37,710 bases of DNA from a virus, in the IMG/VR virus record IMGVR_UViG_3300046451_000053, positions 1 through 37,710 of that record, one strand, 5' to 3'. The position numbers were made by a program, and so were the translations under genes. The notes under the pieces were generated by a model. That model was not told where the DNA came from. It searched no databases and saw only the letters and a list, made by a program, of their open reading frames with translations. Positions 20,842 through 28,895 of this stretch are shown piece by piece (within the stretch, counting starts at the first letter, position 1; each line of letters begins with the position of its first letter).

Positions 20842-21088
20842 GAAGCCTAAAGACCTGACATGGAAAGTAAAGTGGGTATCAACAGTAACACTTATCCTGG
20901 CAATGATACTCACTAGTCAGAATATATATCCGTATAATCTGGCTTTCCATATCTTGGGTATTCTTGGGTGGACCTATGTTTCTATTGTCTGGAACGACAG
21001 AGCTTTAATTGTAATCAATAGTGTAGGTCTAGCTATTTTTTCTAATGGTATTGTAAGTTACTTTGTTAAGATTAACGTATTGGGATAA
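20834..21088 (+). CDS. Small membrane protein (84 aa), DUF6552-like
   Basis: GTG start overlapping the NrdJ stop by eight bases. About three hydrophobic helices: VSTVTLILAMILTS, LAFHILGILGWTYVSIVW, and ALIVINSVGLAIFSNGIVSY. A KVKWVST-start and a GWTYVSIVWNDRALI block resemble a small membrane family (DUF6552) found in roseobacters and their phages; this match is from memory and moderate. Last gene of the rightward unit; it converges with and overlaps a leftward 35-residue ORF. Might affect host membrane energetics; function unknown. Confidence 0.7.
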   Translation: MSEKPKDLTWKVKWVSTVTLILAMILTSQNIYPYNLAFHILGILGWTYVSIVWNDRALIVINSVGLAIFSNGIVSYFVKINVLG

Positions 21089-21179
21089 TTATTTTACCGC
21101 ACCTTCTGCACGTGCCTCTTTTACCTTCTAGTTCATGCCAAAGAATTGCACACATTACTTTTTTAAAAAATTGAATCAT
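21072..21179 (-). CDS. Tiny cysteine protein at the convergence (35 aa)
   Basis: ATG 21179 with a good AGGAG Shine-Dalgarno 7 bases upstream. Sequence MIQFFKKVMCAILWHELEGK then RGTCRRCGKIIIPIR, with one CxxC in a C-terminal knuckle typical of small phage proteins. It begins nine bases after the HesB-like stop and overlaps the opposing membrane gene by 17 bases. Last leftward gene. Confidence 0.5.
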   Translation of the reverse strand: MIQFFKKVMCAILWHELEGKRGTCRRCGKIIIPIR

Positions 21180-21187
21180 CTTAACTC

Positions 21188-21505
21188 CTATACTTGAAAG
21201 CTTTCGCCACATCCACACATAGATTTGACATTAGGATTGTCTATCATTAGCCGCTGTCCGAATATATCCTTTTTGTAATCTATTGTCATACCTTCTAGGT
21301 ACAGTAGAGAGACAGTGTCTATGAGAAGTTTACCGGAATCAAGATCAATTATATGATCTCCTGCCTCCTCTGAGCTAGTCAACTGCCAATCATAAGAGAA
21401 CCCAGAGCAACCTCCACTGCTAACTGCTAAGCGTATGTCAGTGGTAGTGTTTTCGTTTATGATTGAGGATAAGTGTATGTCTGCGTTATCAGTTAGGTTA
21501 ATCAT
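21188..21505 (-). CDS. HesB/IscA-type Fe-S cluster carrier
   Basis: A 105-residue A-type carrier. All three cluster ligands are present with family spacing: Cys in SGGCSGFSY, then 63 residues, then CGCGESF at the C-terminus. The family takes nascent Fe-S clusters and passes them to apo-enzymes in the cytoplasm. Located at the end of the leftward late unit, after virion genes. It could service the phage's own four-cysteine exonuclease or maintain host metabolism; both are inference. Length and completeness argue that it is functional. HesB-like genes are known auxiliary genes of marine phages. Confidence 0.9.
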   Translation of the reverse strand: MINLTDNADIHLSSIINENTTTDIRLAVSSGGCSGFSYDWQLTSSEEAGDHIIDLDSGKLLIDTVSLLYLEGMTIDYKKDIFGQRLMIDNPNVKSMCGCGESFQV

Positions 21506-21509
21506 TTAC

Positions 21510-21647
21510 CTAGCGGGGTTTCTTGTGAGTTAGCATTTTAGACTTTTTTGTATGTTTAGCTCCAGTATGTAATGAGCCATTAGACATTTTATGTGTTTTG
21601 CCTTTGTATACTTTACCATTTTTTGTATAGTGGGGTACATTTTTCAT
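21510..21647 (-). CDS. Small basic protein (45 aa)
   Basis: MKNVPHYTKNGKVYKGKTHK then MSNGSLHTGAKHTKKSKMLT: extremely Lys/His-rich, lacking acidic residues. It lies four bases before the HesB-like ATG and 35 after the 90-residue basic gene. Similar tiny Gly/Lys/His proteins accompany DUF6321-like genes in marine phages. Possibly DNA-associated inside the capsid; unproven. Confidence 0.62.
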   Translation of the reverse strand: MKNVPHYTKNGKVYKGKTHKMSNGSLHTGAKHTKKSKMLTHKKPR

Positions 21648-21682
21648 TTAAAATTACTTTCCCTGTTAAATATTAAGGTACA

Positions 21683-21955
21683 CTACCATTTGACTTTGTT
21701 AGCCCAATAAGCCGCTGACATTTTTCCTTTAGATATGTTGGAAGCGTGACGAGCTTTAAAAGATTTACGCCTAGCTTTTTGTTTAGCCGTTTTAGGATTT
21801 GAACCTGCACCACTCACTCCCTGTTGACCAAAACGTATTAGTTTAATTTTGCTCCCGGCTTTGGCTAAGACTGCGTGAGATTTTTTAGAATGTTTTGGAG
21901 TTCTCTTAGGTTTATTGTACCCTGAGAAAGTTGTACCTCTATACTCTATACTCAC
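21683..21955 (-). CDS. Basic protein, DUF6321-like (90 aa)
   Basis: Very basic 90-residue protein: YNKPKRTPKHSKKSHAVLAK, then IKLIRFGQQGVSGAGSNPKT, RRKSFKARHA, and the ending MSAAYWANKVKW. The RFGQ-x-GV block and the SAAYWANKVKW end are typical of a conserved marine phage family (DUF6321), recognised from memory. It overlaps the upstream 466-residue virion protein by four bases. Charge suggests DNA binding, perhaps packaged with the genome; role unknown. Confidence 0.72.
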   Translation of the reverse strand: MSIEYRGTTFSGYNKPKRTPKHSKKSHAVLAKAGSKIKLIRFGQQGVSGAGSNPKTAKQKARRKSFKARHASNISKGKMSAAYWANKVKW

Positions 21956-23352
21956 ATACCTAATCCTGAATTATCGTAGGACATACCGGGATCATCGTAG
22001 TTCCCCCAACCACCCGTGGCATCACCAGCGGCTACAGCGTCTGCTGTATAATCACCTCCAAAGTAGTGATCTAACCCAGCTAGGTTACGTGCTCCAGCAG
22101 AGGTAGTCTCGAAACCTTTATAACTCGCTACTTGATCAGGTTGAGTAGAAGCAAGAGCATCAAAGAAATTATAATTATTTAGAGAACCAGTTTGGTAGAA
22201 ACTTGAACCCCCCGGCTCGTAGGAGCCATCGTAAAATATACCTTTAGTATCTCCTGATAAAGTACCTCCTTTAGACAAGGATATATTACCAGTGACTTCA
22301 TCAGTGTCTTGGTGATAGCCCAGAGAGTTAAAAATACCTCCTAATAAACCTACTAGTCCAGCCGCTGGACCACCTAGCGCACTGGCTACCCCCATAGCAC
22401 CACTTGTAACAGCCGCTCCTGCTCGTTGACCATCTGTTAGCGATTCGTCTTCAGCAACTTTAAGTGCCGCATTTGCAGGAGAACCTATAACAAATCCCCT
22501 TGCGTTATCGGCAAAATTTCCACCCATAAGTCCTCCTATTTCTGGGTTAGCTACTCTATCAGGATAAGACACATTATTATTAAAATTATAAGGCTCCACC
22601 GGATCCGCTAGTGGTACAGAAGTTACCAACCCTTCTCCATATCGAATCCCCGGAGGGAGACTATGCGGGCCTACTTCTTGAACAAATGGATTATCTACTG
22701 GTCCTTGACTTCCGTATCCCCAAGCTTCACCTACCTCCCTGTCTGATTGAATTGTATAGGCTCCGGGTGTACCTGTATTATTAAAAGCGTCCACCATACC
22801 TTGTTCAGGGTCTACATTAGCAGTTGAAGGTAAAGACACACTAACCTCTGCTTTTCCACTAGGGGCTACAGATTGCACCGGATCTCCAACTATACCATTC
22901 CAAAAATTAGATACATCATCAAAGGCGTTTTGTACGTAGGGTCTTACACTAACTTCTCTATTATAATTTCTTACTGTAGGTACAGCATTATTGTACTCTG
23001 GTGGTACAGATATATCTTCATCGTAATTATAAGAATCTAAGGGCATACTAAGAGCAGTTCTAGGGCTTGGGCTATAAGGTTGCCCTGCGAGCAGAGTGTT
23101 TGTAGCATCTCCTATAATATTTCCAGCGCGATCATAAGCCATTCCAGCAAGTTCTGGTACTACCCTGCCAAAAATATCAGGTAAAACTTGTCCTGCGACT
23201 TGCCCCATTTCTTTAAAAGCGCCTCCAAGCCACTCTGTACCAAAATCAAGTGTTGGTTCATAAGATAGAGGCGTACCGTTCATTGAGTATATCCGCCTAC
23301 CTAACTCGTCTGTGGCGTTTAAGTCTACCTGTGATCTTCTTATTTGTACCAT
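21952..23352 (-). CDS. Putative internal/ejection virion protein (466 aa)
   Basis: Last large gene of the virion block. N-terminal half Gly/Pro/Tyr/Asn-rich and low-complexity. Residues about 300-345 hold a Gly/Ala-rich hydrophobic segment (AAVTSGAMGVASALGGPAAG then LVGLLGGIF), as in proteins that insert in the cell envelope during ejection. The C-terminal part is Gly/Asp/Tyr-rich. No enzymatic motif. Its start overlaps the transglycosylase-like gene. By position it matches the gp14-gp16 ejection group of T7-like phages; assignment is contextual. Confidence 0.65.
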   Translation of the reverse strand: MVQIRRSQVDLNATDELGRRIYSMNGTPLSYEPTLDFGTEWLGGAFKEMGQVAGQVLPDIFGRVVPELAGMAYDRAGNIIGDATNTLLAGQPYSPSPRTALSMPLDSYNYDEDISVPPEYNNAVPTVRNYNREVSVRPYVQNAFDDVSNFWNGIVGDPVQSVAPSGKAEVSVSLPSTANVDPEQGMVDAFNNTGTPGAYTIQSDREVGEAWGYGSQGPVDNPFVQEVGPHSLPPGIRYGEGLVTSVPLADPVEPYNFNNNVSYPDRVANPEIGGLMGGNFADNARGFVIGSPANAALKVAEDESLTDGQRAGAAVTSGAMGVASALGGPAAGLVGLLGGIFNSLGYHQDTDEVTGNISLSKGGTLSGDTKGIFYDGSYEPGGSSFYQTGSLNNYNFFDALASTQPDQVASYKGFETTSAGARNLAGLDHYFGGDYTADAVAAGDATGGWGNYDDPGMSYDNSGLGM

Positions 23353-24056
23353 TATGCTTTCTCCAATTTTTCTCTAACTGATAAATACTTAGTACGCCAA
23401 TCTTCTAGAAAGTTTCCTATTGTTGGGTTTTTTCTTTGCAAAGTTCTCTTTGTCATGTTACTCATCAAAGCTTTCTTACGATTTTTGTTCTTCATATTTT
23501 TAATTGGCCTATCTTTAAATTGAGATATTTCAGTTATTCCTGAAACTCCTTGTTGATGTGCTAAATATAAAAGTATGGGATCTATATCTGTACGCCCTAG
23601 CTTTGCAAGAGACCTCCCCATTTTATTTGTACTCATGTCTAGTAAAGTATTTTGAGTGTCTACATCAAATAAATTAATTTTTTTACCCAAGAGGTCTTCG
23701 GCAGTCGAAGGTAAAAACTGATACAGACCAGTTGCTCCACTACCTTTATTTCTAGCTCTTGGGTTGTTAGTAGATTCTAGCATAGCCCATGTTCTTCTAT
23801 CTGCTAAAGGTAACTTGTAGTTCATCTCTGTAGACTGTTCAGGTAGTAACCCTTGAGTGTCTTGCTCCTGTATATTTGTAACAGGAGGATTCTGTATTTG
23901 CTCCTGTATATTTGTAACAGGAGGATTCTGTATTTGCTCCGGTGGTGGATTTGGCATAAGACCACCCATTGAAGCAGGACTTAAAAATCCCGGTATTGGC
24001 TTACCTTGGTCTTTAAACTTAGACAATAACCCTTGTAGTAAATTAGGATTTTCCAT
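23352..24056 (-). CDS. Lytic transglycosylase-like virion protein
   Basis: A 234-residue protein with an SLT-like core: TWAMLESTNNPRARN (probable catalytic Glu94), GSGATGLYQFLPSTAEDL (106-123) and YLAHQQGVSG near 167. This is the ES..N / GA.GLYQ.. / AH..G pattern of soluble lytic transglycosylases. It probably cuts peptidoglycan locally during DNA ejection, as the N-terminal domain of T7 gp16 does, here on a separate chain. Residues 40-63 are a perfect tandem repeat of 12 residues in a Pro/Gln linker. Next to the 1079-residue ejection protein. Confidence 0.82.
   Translation of the reverse strand: MENPNLLQGLLSKFKDQGKPIPGFLSPASMGGLMPNPPPEQIQNPPVTNIQEQIQNPPVTNIQEQDTQGLLPEQSTEMNYKLPLADRRTWAMLESTNNPRARNKGSGATGLYQFLPSTAEDLLGKKINLFDVDTQNTLLDMSTNKMGRSLAKLGRTDIDPILLYLAHQQGVSGITEISQFKDRPIKNMKNKNRKKALMSNMTKRTLQRKNPTIGNFLEDWRTKYLSVREKLEKA
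23862..23933. repeat. Perfect 36-base tandem duplication inside the transglycosylase gene
   Basis: Two identical 36-base units (23862-23897 and 23898-23933) plus seven bases of a third. They encode EQIQNPPVTNIQ twice in a Pro/Gln linker. In frame, with no damage to the catalytic domain. Identity at every base implies recent duplication or slippage. Confidence 0.9.
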
Positions 24057-27000
24057 TATCCTCTCCCCATGTTTATGCTTCCCATAAGGTTTGCAAAGCT
24101 ATTAGGTATACTGTTGGCAGTAATGCTTGGAGATAAAGCAGGATTTCCTACTGCACTCTGTGTATTCTGAGCAATCTGAGCACCTTGTTGAACGGGGTTA
24201 ATCCTAGCAGGTTGTTGCGGAGACACCGCTTGAGTACCCTGTAGTTGATTCATCAGGGCTTGCTGTTGAACCATGTTCTGACCTAGTTGTTGCTCTGCTG
24301 TAGCTTGGTCTGGTACGTTCTGAGATACAACTTGAGCAGGATTACTTGGACCTACAGGGGGAACACTAGGTAAATCGGTTAAATCACTATTACTATAATG
24401 CACTTCTTGAATAGAAGATCCAACGGTAGCCGCCAGTATACCGTACCTACCGTTTAGAACCATCTCTGAAAAGCGTAGCCCTTTTCCTACAATATCCCCG
24501 GTCATAGCCATACCTTTTTTAAGTGCATCTTCAGCTACGTCTTCACCTGTTCTTCCAGCGGCTAACTTAGCTTGCATACTTTTCCACGCTGGACTTCCCG
24601 GTGCAAGTTTATTCATAGAGTACATAAAAGACAATGGTTTAGCTATAGCATTAGGGTCTAATCTTAAAAATCCCCGTAACAGTGCAAATGGTTGAGCGGC
24701 AGATGAAAGTTCTCCTACTCCCCTAATGTTAGTAGTTCCCCGTAGTGTTAAAGCCAAGTCCCTCATACCGTCCCAATAAGAACCATATAGCTCTTTAAGA
24801 AGAGGTTCGTTTACAAATTTATTCTGACTGTTCCTACCTCCACTTGACAAGGCTGTTACTATTCCTTCAGCCCAATCAGACATAGCACTCATTTTATCCA
24901 CTGGTGTTTTCAGAGCAGACGCTTGTAATACCTTTGAAAAACTTTCTGCTGTAACCATCTCCTGTATAAAAGTCTTTGAACCAGCGGACAAAGAATCAAG
25001 ATCATTTATTTGTGCTACTATGTTCTTTAACTCTTCACCACTAAGTGATTTTCTACTTGTAAGCTGAGAAACAGTTTTAGCAATATCGTCTGTAAACTTG
25101 ACACCTTCTTTATAGCTTTTTATCACCTCTAATTGGCGCACACCTAAAGTAGCTTTACTAGGATTTTTACTAGCTACATTATTGAGTATACTTTTATACT
25201 CTGTCATGGTATCATTTTTAAATATTCTATTAAAAGTATCTTTGCCTTTAGCTCCTACTTGTTTAGCCAAAGTTGTCTCTACGTTTTTAATCCTAGCTAA
25301 AATTCTTGTAGCTTCTTTTGCTCCTACTTCTGTACCAGCTTCGATAGCATTTTTTAACCCTACTGATGTTTCCCTAATATAATTAGAACCTATAGAGCTA
25401 AGTATTTCATTCTTAGTCTGTAAGGTATTTTCTAATACTCCCGGCATACCTTTACCAAAAGCTTTGTCTAAATTATTAATAACAGAAACTAAGTCTTTAC
25501 CATTTGTTCCATTAACTAAATTTTCAAGTATCTTTTCAGCATCATTCTCTACTCTTTGACTGATGTTTTTTTCTATTCCACCTTGTCCTTTGTACACTGA
25601 TTTAAATTCAGCATACTTTTTATTTACTCTATTTAAAACATTTACAGTATCTTTACGAACACCCTTAATACCTTCTATACCTTCTCTCAATGCTTGGGAA
25701 ATATTCATAGATTTAAATTGAACTTCGTCTGACCCACTTGCAAAAGATTCTCTTCTTAACCTTCTATCCATGCTTAGCAAATCACCTGCTGTAAGGTTAG
25801 GGGTGTCTTTGGGATTTCTTATATCAAACTCAACACCTGTTTCTGGATCTTTCCCTACTTTATCTTTAACTACTCTAAATACATCATCCCCCTCATCCCC
25901 TATTTTTGCAAAGGAAGATATCCTTGATTTATAAGAAGCTGGTAAATATTGAAACACATCTGCTGAAGACATGGTAATTCCATCAGCGTTTAATTTTTTT
26001 GTTATACCATTTAAAACTTGTACTAACTGTTCCTTGTTAACACTTACAATATCTAACCCTTTTAATTCAGGGGCATTAAAGTATTTACTTGAATTACTAA
26101 AAACTGCACTTGTTTTATCACGCTGATTTCGTATAACCGCATTAGCATAATTTTTAAAACCTACTATAGACGAATTAGCTTCATCTTGTAAACCTAATTT
26201 AGATGTCTGATAATCTTCAACACTTTTAGCAGTTTTTATTAAGTTGTTTCTTTCTGCTGTAGTTAGACCTTCTTTTAGTCTTTTAGACAGAGCCACTAAA
26301 TCATCACCAGCTTCAGCCCCTTGGCGCATGATTGCTCTATATTTATTTAAACTTTGTATTATAGTATCAGCGTACCCACTACCACCGGATACCATAGCTG
26401 TACCCTCTAGTCTACTTAGTACGTTACTTGTAACCCCTCCTTCTGGAGACAGTATAGAGTTTATACTAATAAGCATTGCATCATCGTCACCTACTACAGC
26501 CCTAATTCTGTTCTGTGCGGCTAGTAGCTCTGATACGTTTGGACCTTGGAATGTCTTATCAGGTAACTCTGCTTTAGCTCCCTTAACCGCATTTTTAGCC
26601 ATATTAGCTGTCTTACCTACAGCCGCTAAAGGTGCTCCTATTAAAGCTGTACCTAGTGTTACAAAACCAGCTTCTGTGCCAGCCTCTTTTAGTATTTTAC
26701 TCAGTGATTCAGTATTGTACCCATTAAGCTCTTGTACACCTTCTATACCAAGATTAGCCGTCATATCCCCTAGACCTGCTCGTATACTTGTACCTATAAG
26801 ACCTCTTCCTATAAGTGTACCTAGTACCCCTGTAACAGGACCACCCATAGGCAGGGTTGCTATAGTAGTAGCTAAGAATCTGGTAGCTTCTGGAACAATA
26901 TCAGTTAAATCGTGTAGCTCTAAAAAATCACCATCAACCATTCTTGGTCTATTATCACCTTCGGCAACTGGCTGACCCATACGTTGTAGCCCTGCTGGGA

Positions 27001-27295
27001 GAACTGCAATTTTATTACCAACATCAGACACAAACCAGTTATTCTCTCCAACCTGCTCGTCCATTACCATCTTAACTTCATCTGGAGTACTAGCCGCACT
27101 TAACCTAATGCGTAGATCATAGCTATCTATACCAGTTTTAGTGTCGTACTCTTTGTCTATGTCGTAGTAACCACCGTACAAGGAAGCATCAGTTGGAAAC
27201 TCTTTTGATATTATATTTTGTACTTGATCATCTGACAGTCCAGAAGGAACAACTAAACGTTTACCATTCTCTAAAGTGATAGTTTCTGTAGCCAT
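24056..27295 (-). CDS. Large internal virion (DNA ejection) protein, 1079 aa
   Basis: Longest gene of the window, positionally equivalent to T7 gp16 or gp15. The N-terminus (ITLENGKRLVVPSGLSDDQV) has a small beta-hairpin/UBA-like pattern seen at the start of many such proteins. Residues about 135-225 form Gly/Ala-rich hydrophobic stretches (FLATTIATLPMGGPVTGVLG, then GFVTLGTALIGAPLAAVGKT) suited to membrane insertion. A long central helical, Lys/Asn-rich region follows, and a Gln-rich C-terminus (AEQQLGQNMVQQQALMNQLQ). No enzyme motif; the transglycosylase is a separate neighbouring gene. It likely forms the trans-envelope DNA conduit. Confidence 0.78.
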   Translation of the reverse strand: MATETITLENGKRLVVPSGLSDDQVQNIISKEFPTDASLYGGYYDIDKEYDTKTGIDSYDLRIRLSAASTPDEVKMVMDEQVGENNWFVSDVGNKIAVLPAGLQRMGQPVAEGDNRPRMVDGDFLELHDLTDIVPEATRFLATTIATLPMGGPVTGVLGTLIGRGLIGTSIRAGLGDMTANLGIEGVQELNGYNTESLSKILKEAGTEAGFVTLGTALIGAPLAAVGKTANMAKNAVKGAKAELPDKTFQGPNVSELLAAQNRIRAVVGDDDAMLISINSILSPEGGVTSNVLSRLEGTAMVSGGSGYADTIIQSLNKYRAIMRQGAEAGDDLVALSKRLKEGLTTAERNNLIKTAKSVEDYQTSKLGLQDEANSSIVGFKNYANAVIRNQRDKTSAVFSNSSKYFNAPELKGLDIVSVNKEQLVQVLNGITKKLNADGITMSSADVFQYLPASYKSRISSFAKIGDEGDDVFRVVKDKVGKDPETGVEFDIRNPKDTPNLTAGDLLSMDRRLRRESFASGSDEVQFKSMNISQALREGIEGIKGVRKDTVNVLNRVNKKYAEFKSVYKGQGGIEKNISQRVENDAEKILENLVNGTNGKDLVSVINNLDKAFGKGMPGVLENTLQTKNEILSSIGSNYIRETSVGLKNAIEAGTEVGAKEATRILARIKNVETTLAKQVGAKGKDTFNRIFKNDTMTEYKSILNNVASKNPSKATLGVRQLEVIKSYKEGVKFTDDIAKTVSQLTSRKSLSGEELKNIVAQINDLDSLSAGSKTFIQEMVTAESFSKVLQASALKTPVDKMSAMSDWAEGIVTALSSGGRNSQNKFVNEPLLKELYGSYWDGMRDLALTLRGTTNIRGVGELSSAAQPFALLRGFLRLDPNAIAKPLSFMYSMNKLAPGSPAWKSMQAKLAAGRTGEDVAEDALKKGMAMTGDIVGKGLRFSEMVLNGRYGILAATVGSSIQEVHYSNSDLTDLPSVPPVGPSNPAQVVSQNVPDQATAEQQLGQNMVQQQALMNQLQGTQAVSPQQPARINPVQQGAQIAQNTQSAVGNPALSPSITANSIPNSFANLMGSINMGRG

Positions 27296-28470
27296 TAAGA
27301 AGGATTCCTTTTTCTACCAAAACGTGGGCGTTTAGACGCATTTGCCTCTATACCCGGAATAGAAACACCCATAGTGTTTAAATAACCTTCATCTATTTTT
27401 ATATTCCTAGAAGTTAACTCTTGAAATGCGGAAAACTTTTTAGAAAGTTCATCCCTATTTGTATTCCAAGCGGGAGTACCTATTGAATTAAACATAGTTT
27501 TATAGTCTGTTGCAGAAGCGTCCCTTCCAAAAGCACCTGATTTAACTAATTGATCTATAATAATATTTAGTTCTATCATCATTTCTTCTTTGTTAGATGA
27601 CCGTAAAGGTATGCCAACAATAGCCGCAAAACTAGTAAAAAAGTCAGATACTTTACCCGGACCACCTGTAGTCCAAGCACTATCTCTAAGTAATGTTTGC
27701 ATTGCAGTTGTTTTTTCTAAGGCTATTCTTGAACCTTGTACTCTTCTGTACATTTTAATTATAGGTTCTTTAGCCATTAAATCTCTAGGGTCTTTAGCGT
27801 TCTTGGCTCTGGCTAACTTTTCCTTAGATATTCTTTCAGCTTCATCTGCTTCTACTGCCCGTAAAGCAACTTCACCTTGAGCCGCTCCTGCTACGTCCGC
27901 ACTAAAACCAGATTGAAAACTAGGCTTTGTGTACAGACTAGCTTCCATCATTCTACCCAGAACAGGGTTGTTAAATAAAGCATCTACAGTCTCTCCGAAT
28001 AAACCTGCCTTTTTATTTTCTGCGGCTTTTCCTTCTCCTAGTAACATACCTGATTCTACGGGACTATACTTTGTTTGAAGTTGAGCATCAGTAAGAAGAC
28101 CTCCGGGAGGACCAACAGGTTTAGATTTTTGAGGTACAGTTCTATTATACTGTTTCATAAACTCTGCTTGTTCAGCAGGTGTTCCAACGGAGTTACCCAT
28201 GTTTACCAGAGGAGTATTAGTAGCTACAGCGCGAAGAGCGTTTAATGTGTTAGTTGGACGGTTTGTGTCCATTGGTTTATTAGTTGGATCACTTTCATCC
28301 CCTCTCCATAAATGATTAACAGCGCCACCTAATAGGTTCATTCCAGAATTATACATACTTTTTATAGGATTACCACGGTTGTTAAAGTATGTTCTTACAT
28401 CATCAGCAAGAGGTCTAGACCATTTTGTTCCCTCTGTCATAGTCCAAGGAGTTATTTGTCTATCAGCCAT
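27295..28470 (-). CDS. Putative internal virion protein (391 aa)
   Basis: A 391-residue, mostly helical, basic protein; start overlaps the preceding stop. Contains a Gly/Asn-rich N-terminus (YNSGMNLLGGAVNHLWRG), a helical middle with VALRAVEADEAERISKEKLA, and ends in RPRFGRKRNP. No signal peptide, membrane helix or catalytic motif. Lies between the 1079-residue ejection protein and two MGSIF-starting proteins, so it most likely belongs to the internal core. No family recognised; role by context. Confidence 0.66.
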   Translation of the reverse strand: MADRQITPWTMTEGTKWSRPLADDVRTYFNNRGNPIKSMYNSGMNLLGGAVNHLWRGDESDPTNKPMDTNRPTNTLNALRAVATNTPLVNMGNSVGTPAEQAEFMKQYNRTVPQKSKPVGPPGGLLTDAQLQTKYSPVESGMLLGEGKAAENKKAGLFGETVDALFNNPVLGRMMEASLYTKPSFQSGFSADVAGAAQGEVALRAVEADEAERISKEKLARAKNAKDPRDLMAKEPIIKMYRRVQGSRIALEKTTAMQTLLRDSAWTTGGPGKVSDFFTSFAAIVGIPLRSSNKEEMMIELNIIIDQLVKSGAFGRDASATDYKTMFNSIGTPAWNTNRDELSKKFSAFQELTSRNIKIDEGYLNTMGVSIPGIEANASKRPRFGRKRNPS

Positions 28471-28895
28471 TACGTTCTACCCTTTCCGCTTCCCATTACC
28501 GAAGATTTTAAGTTATACTTAACTAAAGCCATCACAGCCTCCCTTAATTCTTCTGCTGTCTTACCTTTGTAGTCTTCACTACTTACTTCCCTATAACCTT
28601 TTCTACCCCCACTTGGATTACTCGTGTCAAGCTTCTGGGTATTTTTTACAGGTTTTACTTTAGAAGAATCTTTGTAAGCTCCCATAGCTTTAGACAAATC
28701 TTTTATACTTTTTTTCTGCTCCATCTCTTTGTACATTTGATCTTTACTTGGATCATACCTGTAGACCCCCTCTAGCTCCTTAGATCCGTAGGTACTTCCT
28801 TCGAACCCGTATGGTTTATCTAGTTCAGGATTATCTGTACCACTTTCTCTTCCATAAGAAATAGACCTCTCTAGTCCTTCAAAAATAGAACCCAT
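28470..28895 (-). CDS. Small internal virion-type protein starting MGSIF (141 aa)
   Basis: A polar, Lys/Ser/Gly-rich, probably disordered 141-residue protein with a C-terminal helix (EELREAVMALVKYNLKSSVM). Its first five residues, MGSIF, are the same as in the next gene upstream (28895-29782). Overlapped starts and stops tie it to the ejection-protein block. Function unknown. Confidence 0.62.
   Translation of the reverse strand: MGSIFEGLERSISYGRESGTDNPELDKPYGFEGSTYGSKELEGVYRYDPSKDQMYKEMEQKKSIKDLSKAMGAYKDSSKVKPVKNTQKLDTSNPSGGRKGYREVSSEDYKGKTAEELREAVMALVKYNLKSSVMGSGKGRT

Noticed and set aside
23862-23933. Mini-satellite or mobile element
   Set aside because: Only two in-frame units within a gene linker; simple duplication explains it.
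26244-26975. Rightward 243-codon ORF inside the 1079-aa gene
   Set aside because: Antisense shadow of a clear large virion gene, with no ribosome site and no plausible protein features.
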